Shown here piece by piece: positions 1 to 8,950 of a stretch of DNA of 64,000 nucleotides. This DNA is from Isoetes taiwanensis (lineage: Eukaryota; Streptophyta; Lycopodiopsida; Isoetales; Isoetaceae). Location of the stretch: positions 10,130,101 through 10,194,100 of the forward strand of contig JAJEKV010000015.1 in assembly GCA_021234155.1 (NCBI GenBank). The letters are read 5' to 3'. The notes beneath the pieces are model-generated. The model was not told the DNA's origin and did no database searches. It worked only from the letters and a program-made list of their open reading frames with translations. The stretch's first letter is position 1, and each line of letters opens with the position of its first letter. Position numbers and translations under genes: made by a program.

Positions 1-939
1 TGATAGATACAATGACATTTAAGAGCTTATGAAGTATTCTTTGCGAGTATGTTCCATTTCTTGGAATGTTTTAACTCTTCCTTATTTCTCTGAAAAAATT
101 CTAGGTTCAAGTAAAGAAAAGGTCTGGTTCTAAGCAAATCTTTGGCATTATGCTCTTTTAAAGAGCTGGATTGAAATCTTACTATCATGTCAGTTAATTC
201 TCGTCTTGCATTCTAAGTGATATTTAACTTGGCTGACCACACAGCATTATGGTCCGAGATCAAAGGTATTTTTCGCCTTATTATTGTGCCCTTCTTCTTC
301 TTCTTCTTCTTCATAATTGGTCGTGCTCGAATTTTACGGAAGAATGAGTTAGCAAGTATCGTCACCGCCGGATCAAAATTTAAAGAACTTTTGTTATCGA
401 GGTAAGATACTATTTTATACTATTTTAGCATGAGATTATTTTATCTTGAGATTAAAGCTTGTTTGTAGGTTATTTGAATTTTGCATTGCGAAGTAGTTTA
501 ATGTATAATTTTTGTAGTCCCATTTCATATTGCATGTTGCGGTATTCTCATGTGTTTTTAAATTCGGAGTCCCAATGGTTATGTATGTTTATTTACGTTG
601 CTTTTTCATGGCGAATGTTTTGCTCTTCTCTCCATATGTGATGTCATGTGTGGTATAAAAGCAGTTTACACCAGCATTTCCAATGTTATAGATGTGATGG
701 TATTAAGCATTTTGCTACTTATGATGTTTCTTTGGTAATGCGATTGCAAATGCTGAGATCTACAAAACAAATTTCTTTTTTATTAATGCTAGAATGATAA
801 TGTTAAGATTTTCAATCAATTGTGTTGTTTAATTTGTACACTCTATTAAGTTTAGAGTCTTATTACAAGCTAGAATGGGGTTCAGAAATCCTTGTTTGGT
901 ATATATAAACATCACAATGCATTGTAGACCAGCAAATAC
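1..939. other. AT-rich stretch without a recognised gene
   Basis: T-rich, low-CpG sequence. Only short open frames (about 60 codons) with no family resemblance are present. It contains a (CTT)n microsatellite at 291-312. The composition would suit an intron or intergenic DNA; nothing here decides which. Confidence 0.5.
291..312. repeat. (CTT)n microsatellite
   Basis: About seven uninterrupted copies of the trinucleotide CTT/TTC. Confidence 0.9.
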
Positions 940-1225
940 GATGACCAATATTCTAACTATTGCACTGACTAATAAAATGCCAAATTAACCGACTAATTAG
1001 ATGACGACTTATCTGACTATTAGTCTGACTAACTTATCTGACCAAGAAGCTGACTAATTTATAGACTATTTATCTGACTACTCTGCTGACTAATCAGCCA
1101 GGACTATATGCGACTATTTGTCGGCAATTAAATGTCGGATAAAACTTCGTCAGTACAATCGTCAGGAATAAGGGTATGGGCAATTATCTATTTTATAAAA
1201 GCTCTCCGACGATTATTCTGACGTT
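940..1225. repeat. Degenerate CTGACTA-type repeat block
   Basis: Many imperfect copies of CTGACTAA, GACTATT and TCTGACTA occur, grading into GTCGG, CGTCAG and CGACG motifs between 1115 and 1222. Some are inverted relative to others (for example CGTCAG against CTGACG). Dense short subterminal repeats in both orientations are typical of CACTA (En/Spm-like) DNA transposon ends. No CACTA terminus or target duplication was found, so that assignment is an inference. The block interrupts the gypsy fragment that starts at about 1226. Confidence 0.5.
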
Positions 1226-1710
1226 TAGCCATCATTCTCTTGTAGAGTCTCGAAAAAGAGTTGGCCATTATAATCCTGATTGGAATATTTTCCTTACTAT
1301 AATGTGTGTGGCAAAATGGCCTCCCTTTAAACCTTCATGACTCAATGACTGTTTGCACTTCATGGAGAAGGATGCATCTACATAAAATGTCATCTTGTCC
1401 CCTTTCATACAATTGACCAGCTATTATGCAGAACTTGGCCGCTTTCTTAATAAGTTCTCTTCGTTGAGAGAAAGAGAGATTCAGTGGAAGGTTCCTGTAG
1501 ACAAATATTCAGCCAGCCCCTCGTACCATGGAGATGTGACCACAACCCTAAAGATATTCACATGAGGAAGTTCATCATTGATTCCTATAGGTAGTCCACC
1601 ATTTGATATACAAGACAAGTGATCTGGTATGGTGTGCAGACTACAGGTCTAAGTACAATCTTGAAATTAAATTCTTGCAAAATCTTCAGCCATCTGGTAA
1701 TTCTACCTGT
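1226..1710 (-). mobile_element. Ty3/gypsy polyprotein fragment (RNase H end to integrase start)
   Basis: Read on the minus strand through several stops and frameshifts, this gives a series of peptides typical of plant Ty3/gypsy polyproteins. First comes a GRITRWLKILQEF-like stretch at the end of RNase H. Then follow INDELPHVNIF, SPWYEGLAEYLSTGTF, SLNEE-LLRK, GQLYERGQDD-like and HEGLKGGHFATH-like segments, and a WPTLFRDS-like segment near 1240-1290. This order matches the RNase H/integrase zinc-binding junction. It is no longer coding. Sequence downstream on the minus strand is replaced by the CTGACTA repeat block, so the element was probably broken by a later insertion or deletion. The family assignment is good; the exact lineage is not determined. 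Confidence 0.75.
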
Positions 1711-2025
1711 AGCACTTGTTACCCATTTTATCACATGTATGCTTAAAGTGGGGGTATGAGTTCATGAGTTTCCAGAGTTCTTATCAAGATAAAGAAGCAT
1801 CAAATGTGTTAGATTTCGTCTTTTGATCCACGACTCCTAACAATTTCATTCAGAACTCAATTTGTAGGATCTGGTTATGCACACACCATCGTGCACACAT
1901 CAAAGTCTGCTTGATCCATGGCTTATGCCAATTTCATTTAGAAAGCTGTTGGTGCAAGTACATTTAGTTTCTTGCTCCCCTAGGATTCAAACAACATGAA
2001 GGATGTAAACATTAAAAATTATGTG
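1711..2025. other. Unassigned sequence beside gypsy fragment
   Basis: It probably belongs to the same decayed gypsy element (upstream on the minus strand), but I could not read a convincing RNase H or RT motif. Confidence 0.3.
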
Positions 2026-2460
2026 AGTAAGCCAATGAACAAAATTATCCTGCGTAGCAATGTTGGCGGTAGCTGGACTGCTGGATTGTTGAACTCGTCA
2101 GTATCTTCATGAGATAGCAGATCATCAACACCTAGGCTTCAGTCAAACTGAAGGATATAATAGCAGAACATTGAGAATTCTGTAAGTGACACCATGAACA
2201 AACTTGTCCTATTTAGCAACATTGGTGTTAGCTGAATTACTGAACTCATTGTTACTGAGCCAATGTGAAGGACGCAATGGAAAAACAATGAGTATTATGT
2301 AAGTGACCCCATGAACAAACTTGTCCTGCTTAGCAACGTTAGTGCTAGTTGGATTATCATTATCTTTAGAAGATAATAGATCATCAGCATCTAGACAGTG
2401 TTTTAAAAACCCAGGCTTTAATTTTTTGGCGAAAAGTTTGGTTTGTGAGCCAAACAAAGC
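2026..2460 (-). repeat. Imperfect tandem repeat with coding-like minus strand
   Basis: Three copies of a segment beginning GTAAGTGACMCCATGAACAA start near 2026, 2183 and 2299. On the minus strand the last two read through in one 82-codon frame, which repeats the peptide TNVAKQDKFVHGVTY. The third, more decayed, copy reads ANIATQDNFVHWLTH. The repetition is plain, but the parent protein is not recognised. A gypsy polyprotein spacer is possible because a gypsy fragment lies just beside it. Confidence 0.55.
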
Positions 2461-4593
2461 AGTAGGCAGATAGGCATACAGGCTCCTTCAACAGCTGTTG
2501 AATTCAACTTAAATTGCTTATGGATGGTACAAAAATAATTTTACAATTGTTTGCAACTGTTAAAATGCGTTCGTCCTTTCAAATGCCTTTCTGGATTCCC
2601 TTATTTTTCTTTCTACTAGATCAAGCATACGTCAATGCCATATTTGCACTTTTCTCTATCGCCATACTCATCTGCCATGTAAAATGGATTACGCAGGCCT
2701 ATGCAAAGGCATTGTTGTGAAAACAATTATTTACAAATATAGCAAAAGGGCGAAATATTAGAGTAGGGTGATCGTATCTTACCTCCAGGTCTATGTGTTT
2801 CCTATGTGCTTCAGCTTAATTAAATGCTCGCTATTGAGGATGTAATGATATTGTGAGCTTGGCAGAGACTATGAGGTTTAACTTGCACTGAATTTGTTGT
2901 CCTTTGTAATGAAGATACATAAAGAAAAAAATCACCAAATCTGTTAGATCATGTATGCATTATTATAGCAATCTTTTGAGACTAAAAGCAAATTCAAGTA
3001 GCATGCTCACAAAACGCAGAAAGCACTTATGGCCAGTTCGTGAAGCGACTGTAAGCTAGATTAGGATATAAATTTCGTGAATTGCAATGTGAGATGCTTC
3101 CTAAGGACACAAGATTGGCTCCATAAGAATTTATAGAAAAAAATGCCTTCCTCGAAATTTGTCTTATATGTTATGCAAACCATTAAACACATGTACATAG
3201 ACATAGAACAAATGATGATGAACCTATCTGCAAATCATCAGAATCAAGTATCCAATCAAGCATAATATTTCTGATCTATATTTTTTATATGTCAAGAATA
3301 TCAAAACGGTTGGAATAGAAAACTCGGATATTCAGGATTCAGATTAGCAGTTCCTTCAAGTCATAAATTATTCTATCCTTTTCATTTAATCACATTGATA
3401 CGAATTTCTTCTATATTTCAACTCCCATACTGATGTCATTTTAGCATCTAATTATTTAAACAACCACATTTCTCACAATATGTTCATGATTCCATATCAG
3501 TTTTGCCCCAAATTAAGGATCAATATAATCATACATTCTCCTATATGCTCTAAATGCAGTGCATATACAATTGTACAGAGATGAGGATGAATTGTATTAT
3601 AGGAGTTGAATTGTGCAGGGCTGAGAGCAAATTAAAGCCTCTAATCAATTAGGTGGATGGAAAAGCTATGGATCAATCCGATGTATTGAACTGGAGTGGT
3701 TCAGGAAGAGGCACTTTTTTATCTGTTTGAATTTAATTCACAGAAGATTGTTGGCTATTAACAAGTATGCGTATATTACCAAGTCTACCTTGGCTCCAGC
3801 ATATATCCTTATGCATCTGAGGTAGATAGGAATGTGCAAATAGAGGAGCTGCAAAGGAGCACTCCTTAATTTTTGCTTACTTCCTCTTTTGCCTATTTTT
3901 TTCTTGAAATTAACACTTTCTTCTATTTTATTTGTTTTGTTATAAATATTCAGCTTGCTCCATACCTAGTTAGAAGTACCTTTGCTCTAAAGTAAAAGGT
4001 AAGCGCCCTTATACTCTATAATGTTGCCTTCTTCACAGGTTGTATAATCATTTGGCATATTTGACCAACATTAGACTTTTGTGTAGCTTTGCTTATATGC
4101 TAGGTATTATACTATGCGAATCGCAAACAAGCACCTCAGATAATTACATATAGAAGGTGTTACATTGGGTATTTGAGATGGATCTTTATCTCCATAATGA
4201 CGATTCTCATTCTGGATAAATGAAACTCTCCAATGTATTATTGCACCTCATATAATTACATACATGCAAGTAGAAGTTTCCACATGAAAGAGCTTGCCAT
4301 TATTGAAATGGTGCATGTTGTGCGACTCCGGCCAGCGTTTACAATGGTTTTCATCAAAGATCATATTATTCCGTTTGGCTATGTTTAACAGCAAAGCATT
4401 GCATGCACATCTGAAAGCACTTTGTAAGGTCACATGCCCCCTTTTATATCAACTACGTCCTCTACTTCCTTTTATAAATTAAGATGGTATATTGGATCCA
4501 GATATTTGAATGGTTTTCCATGAACAAGGTGTAGGCTCGATTGTAGATACTTTGCTAAAATTTCCAAGGCCCCAAAGGGGGCAAAAAAATTTA
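2461..4593. other. AT-rich intergenic sequence, nothing recognised
   Basis: No frame longer than about 70 codons, no motif of a known family, and no clear long repeat was found. Overlapping short frames on both strands around 4250-4480 look like chance. Confidence 0.4.
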
Positions 4594-4800
4594 GAGAGTT
4601 AACACAAACCATTATATTTAACACTTTGAATTAAATTTCCCCTGAAACCCCCATTTGGTTTGGGTGCATATTCACACGAGGGTGACGTAGGGCAGCGAGA
4701 GCATCTTTTGGCTCCCTAAAATCGTATAATACGTATATAAAATAGCATCATTTAGTACATTGACTCAAACCTTATAGTATTTTGAAACCTTGCTATAAAG
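4594..4800 (-). mobile_element. Foldback-element family, partial copy
   Basis: The stretch with TTAACACAAACCATTATATT, the AAACCCCCATTTGGTTTGGG block and CATATTCACACGAGGG is, in reverse complement, the same sequence as 43096-43320, including the CAAAATACTATAAGGTTTGAG stretch. The second arm of the inverted repeat seen at 42860-43296 is not evident here. It is therefore a partial or solo copy of that element. Confidence 0.65.
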
Positions 4801-5311
4801 TATACCTAAAAAGATGAGGCCAAGTCATGTACAGATAGTGCTCTGAGAAGTTGTGTGGGCATGGAATGGAATGCTACTACCAAATGCCAATTCCTGACCA
4901 TCTTAAAAGCAGGACATTTTAGAAGTGTATGGCTTTCATTTTCAATAACTTGTAACTGGAGACGTGAAAGATCGTATTTGAGTTCAGTACCTTCATATTA
5001 ACTCTTACAACTAGTCTCCTCTATTGGAGTAAGTATGGGGTGCTTCAAGCTCATGTTCCAGAGGCTATCTTCTTGTGCTTACACAGATAGATGAATATAA
5101 ACTTTTTTTTCGTCCTTCAAAAAAAAAAGAAGGGAATAATGTCTAACGTTAACCTAAACCTTTGTTTTTCTTGGTTGATATAAGGATGCAAAGAAGGTGT
5201 AAATATTGTTGGTGATTGATACTCCCAAGGTTTCTCCTTGTTTGAAAATAATTCTAAAGGAAGGAAATTTAATCTTAGCCAATAGTGTTAGAGAATCTGA
5301 GAGACAATAAT
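4801..5311. other. Intergenic sequence, nothing recognised
   Basis: AT-rich sequence with short A runs. No gene or repeat family was recognised. Confidence 0.35.
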
Positions 5312-5500
5312 AGCACACATTCTGTTTAATGAAGATCTATGGTTGGCATATAACACAAGATAACACAACGATAGCACACATTATGTTTAATGAAGATCTA
5401 TGGTTGGCATATAACACAAGGATATCACACGAGGATCTATTAGAAAGGCACTTTGTTCCCTTCTGATATCACACGAGGAATTATCAGAAGGCACTTTGTT
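5312..5500. repeat. Two successive short tandem duplications
   Basis: A unit starting AGCACACATTCTGTTTAATG at 5312 recurs at 5373 (period 61) with one or two changes. A second unit starting GATATCACACGAGGA at 5421 recurs at 5465 (period 44). Both lie upstream of the LEA-like gene, so they may be part of its promoter region, but no known element was recognised inside them. Confidence 0.85.
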
Positions 5501-5734
5501 CTCAACTGATATAAACTTCTTCACTACGATGAGGTTTTGCAAATGCTAAGGCAATGGAACAGGTACTACCCATGTATATTCAGAATTGATGTGCAAGTGT
5601 TGTGATATCACATATAGTATTTGGTTTGTATTGTCAGTTTCGAATTTAAAAAGCTCATATTTGGTGGTGTAAAGATTTACACATGGGATACAGCATTTCG
5701 TAGAGCATGAGAATAGGTGGAATGGTTTTTCCTT

Positions 5735-5742
5735 GCCACGTT
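5735..5742 (+). promoter_or_regulatory. ABRE-like ACGT core upstream of the LEA-like gene
   Basis: GCCACGTT carries the ACGT core bound by plant bZIP factors and lies about 65 bases upstream of the chosen start codon. ABA-responsive elements of this kind are common in LEA gene promoters. One short match in the leader is weak evidence, and no convincing TATA box was placed. Confidence 0.2.
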
Positions 5743-5807
5743 TTGCATGTCAAAGTCGGATCCTACAAATTAAAAGAGCGCCAATATGGAATTCTCTACC
5801 GAATTCC

Positions 5808-7164
5808 ATGGCCTCTTCGACCACCATGTCCATGGCTGGAATGCTTAATACGGTTTTTTCCAAGGCTGATCACAAGCAGGGCCCTCTCTCTATTGCTACC
5901 TGCAAAAATTCCAAGATTAGGTGCAACCCAAATCTCAAATTTGGGCCTGCAATCAGATTACCCAAGTGTTCCCTGATTCGGGCTTCAAAAGATCAAGAAC
6001 CAGACTGGGAATTGCGTAGGGAGGTTATCGGCATGACCGTGGAGACTCGAAGCTCCGGCGATGAGGTAACCGAAAGCATTTCTAAAGTAGTTATAGAAAA
6101 GCAATTTGTTAGACCTTCTGCACAGAATGGGGAAAATTTAGGGTTTAAAAAGGAGGATGAAAATGTAGAACAAGAATTGCCTAGAGAGACGTTGACTCAT
6201 TTGGCTTCAGAAAGCGCTGTAGAAGAGCCGGTTCAAGTGCACAAAGAAGTTTCTGAAGAGGCCAAGCATATTGCACCTAGGGTGGGAAGAAGTGCAGAAG
6301 ATGTTGCTGAGAAATTAGAGGAGAAAGTGGGACAGATTTCTGAAACAGAGGCCAAAAATGCTGCCTCTGATACTGATGATCATGTGTCTGTAACAGAGCC
6401 CGAAGATGCCGAGTCTGAGGATCACAAGTTGGACGAAACCCGAACTGTTGATGAGATGCCAGAAAATAAAGATTTTGATACATTAGGAGAGAAGGAATTT
6501 ACAGAAACAGGGGATTATGATAATCCTGGAGGCATTTTTTCAGGTGTGAAGCAATCTGGCGAATTTGCTAAACAAGGATTAACATCTGGAAAAAGAAGCG
6601 CTGGAGAAACGTGTTAGAGGATTTTCTGAAGCATCACAGGAGGCAAAAGAGAAGACCAACATGGCTTCTGAGATAGCGAAGAAGGGCTGGGAATCAGTGG
6701 TCCATAGTGTTGAAGCAGCACAGGAAGGTATGTCTAAATTGGTAGAACAGGTTCAGAAAACCGCAGGGGAGCAGATTAAGGCAGTGACAGAAACCTTTAT
6801 GGATGAAGAGGCTAAGAAGAGTGAACAGGCTAAACAAGGTAAAGTGGATGCAGAGACTAAGAAGGATAAACTAGATAATGAGGATCCTCACAAAGCTGTG
6901 CAATATGAGTTCCATGAGATGAGAACTGGTGAAAAAGATTATAATGATAATGATGTTGATCTTGATGATGGTGGTGATGATGATGATGATGATTTTAATC
7001 TTCCTGGTGAGGATGATTCTATGCCTAGACCATCTTCGATCAGCGACCGCACCCCTCACCATGATGACAGTCCAGGTTTAGATGTTGATCTTCGTCTTGG
7101 TGATCTAGAAGACAAGACCACAAAGCCTAGTTTCGTGCAATCTGCAGAGGTTGAGCAGCCATGA
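5808..7164 (+). CDS. LEA-like acidic protein, probably plastid-targeted, with a +1 frameshift
   Basis: The start is placed at the second in-frame ATG (5808, context CCATGGCC) because the protein then begins MASSTTMSMAGM, a Ser/Thr/Met-rich leader. The leader is basic and almost free of acidic residues to about residue 55, like a chloroplast transit peptide. The rest is hydrophilic and rich in Glu, Lys, Ala and Asp. Residues about 263-360 form a Lys/Glu/Ala amphipathic segment (SEASQEAKEKT, EIAKKGWESVVHSVEAAQEG) as in group-3/4 LEA-like proteins. Residues about 380-405 hold an Asp run coded by a GAT repeat. No catalytic motif is seen. The frame stops at 6617, but the amphipathic segment continues in the next frame from about 6595, and dropping one A from the five at 6590-6594 would join them into 451 codons. 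This may be a sequencing error, a real null allele or a pseudogene. No intron is apparent. LEA-like proteins are thought to protect membranes or proteins during drying; that role here is inference. Confidence 0.75.
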
Positions 7165-7361
7165 AGCCTAATGATATTAATTCTTGACTTCTAATGTTCT
7201 CTTTAAGCCCTGAAGTTAAGGATGGCGTGTTGTAAGATTCAGAAAGGCTTTACTTTTTACATTACAGCTACATAGCGATCAATGTCTACAAACTGTAAAG
7301 GAGTTTGAGGTTTTTGAGAGATTATATTAAGTGAGCTCTTGTTATTTCTGTATCAGATTCT

Positions 7362-7367
7362 AATAAA
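7362..7367 (+). promoter_or_regulatory. Poly(A) signal AATAAA (proximal)
   Basis: AATAAA lies about 200 bases after the LEA-like stop codon at 7164, a normal 3' UTR distance for a plant transcript. Confidence 0.5.
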
Positions 7368-7507
7368 AGAGGCTTTCTCATCTGGATCAGATCCATTTTC
7401 TTTCTGTTCTCTTGCTACTAGAGCTACGCTTGGAGAAGGCAATGAATGACTACAAAATGTAAAGAGTAGTTTTTAAGTGAGCCTTTGGGATTTCTTTATC
7501 ATAGTCT

Positions 7508-7513
7508 AATAAA
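7508..7513 (+). promoter_or_regulatory. Poly(A) signal AATAAA (distal, duplicated)
   Basis: A second AATAAA sits in the second copy of the 146-base duplicated 3' region (7329-7560). Confidence 0.45.
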
Positions 7514-7623
7514 TGAGGCCTTGACATTTCTGTACAAGACCCATTTTCTTTCTGTCCTCTTTCAAGCTTTTCATTACTTTAAGCTGCGCTCTGCAAAAAG
7601 AAAGTATGCATTGATAATCTAGA

Positions 7624-7900
7624 GATGACTACATGCATGAATATTACCGGGCTTGGATTTGTCAAGCTGTCCATTTGAAGAGTTAATATTTTTAGTTACC
7701 CATATCTGATGAATAGGAAAGCCTTCAAGCAAGGTTATTAAGGCTAAACGTCAAGTAAACTGGATGACTACATGCATGAATATTATCGGGCTTGGATTTG
7801 TCAAGCTTTCCATTTGAAAAGTTAATATTTTTAGTACCCATATCTGATGAACAGGAAAGCCTTCGAGCAAAGTTATAAGGCTAAACGTCAAATAAACTGG
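7624..7900. repeat. 139-base tandem duplication
   Basis: The unit starting GATGACTACATGCATGAATA at 7624 recurs at 7763 and matches almost base for base to CGTCAARTAAACTGG. There are only a few substitutions and small indels. No coding sense is evident. Confidence 0.93.
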
Positions 7901-8866
7901 GTATGCATACAGAAACTCGGATGCCATTCTTGCAGACAGCCATTCTACACCAAAAGATTCTTATGGATATCTTGGGGAAAAAATCGCATGATATCTGCCA
8001 CCACCCTCTGAATTCTGCACATGATTCTTTTGGATGAAGACACTTGGGAAGCCTTCCCCTCAAAAAATCCAAGACTAGTGTGTGCCCCTAAAAACATGAC
8101 TGCCATTTTTAGATGAGAGATGTGGTGCTTCAAACAAAAGGGATCTAAAATGATACCCACGAGCCGATTCTTCTAGTAACGATAATCTATTTGATCCGCA
8201 TAATCTACTGCCCAAGATGATATAAATAAGGGCACCCGCTCAAGTAGACCTATTTGGTGGCATTTGGATCATTGAGTGCGTTACATTTGATCGTAACATT
8301 TTGCTCCAATGTCTGTTTGACATGAAATTTTAGGCCATTTGAAAGCTCCGATGAGCGCATTTCAGCTGTGTAAAATTCGGACACCTGGGCTGAGATAGTC
8401 CAAGTTTGAATCTTACTTTGCCATTTTGGCGATACAACATGAAGAAATCGACATCACCCTCAAAGGCTTAATTGTACGACCACCCCAAACAATTTGAATA
8501 TCAAACTTCACCAAGTAGTTAGCACACAAGGAAGCTTTAAAATACCGGACGTCATGTTCAAACCACGGGTATTTCCATGGTATATCCAAGTCCTTGACAT
8601 GTTATAGCCGTATCTTGACATGTTTAAATCACATAAAGTTTTATGGACTTGGTAGATGTTACATGATTTAGGGCTGACTTAAATATTACCACGTTCGATA
8701 TTTATGGCATTGGCAAGAGGATGAAGAATAAGCATCATCAAACGCTTACTTTGAGAGATTAGTTACATTTCAAATAAAGGGACACGAAAAAACCCTTTGC
8801 AACATTGCCTTACCATTGCGAAGGACTTGCATGGTTTCTTAGTGCCTTCATGGCTAGAGTGGCAGC
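7901..8866. other. Intergenic sequence, nothing recognised
   Basis: There are overlapping short minus-strand frames around 7881-8160 without family resemblance. No repeat family was recognised. Confidence 0.35.
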
Positions 8867-8950
8867 GAAGGAAGGAAGGAAGGAAGGAAGGAAGGTACTT
8901 TTGCTCGTCGAGGAGACCAATAGAGTCTATGGGATAATACAAAAAGCGAC
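8867..8950 (-). mobile_element. Fragment of SINE-like element with (GGAA)n tail
   Basis: A (GAAG)n run at 8867-8895 is followed by GTACTTTTGCTCGTCG, then ACCAATAGAG-CTATGGGAT. The same order (GAAG repeat, GTATATTTTTACGTCG, ACCAATAACCCCTATGGAT) occurs at 31545-31600. The shared flank shows this is one repeat family and not a chance microsatellite. On the minus strand the microsatellite is the 3' tail. Confidence 0.6.

Larger units (their letters stand above)
7329..7560. repeat. Tandem duplication of the 3' UTR / poly(A) region
   Basis: Two copies, offset by about 146 bases, share TTAAGTGAGC, TTTCT-TATCA, TCTAATAAA, GAGGC and the CCCATTTTCTTTCTGT blocks. Each includes its own AATAAA. Divergence between the copies is clear, so the duplication is not recent. 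Confidence 0.8.

Noticed and set aside
5733-5807. Upstream in-frame ATG extending the LEA-like protein by 25 residues
   Set aside because: The extension lies ahead of a typical transit-peptide start with better initiation context at 5808. It is possible but less likely.
5707-5976. Plus-strand 89-codon frame overlapping the start of the LEA-like gene
   Set aside because: It is a different frame over the transit-peptide region, with no family resemblance. The other frame explains the sequence better.
6871-7062. Minus-strand frame rich in isoleucine
   Set aside because: It is the antisense shadow of the GAT/Asp run in the LEA-like gene.
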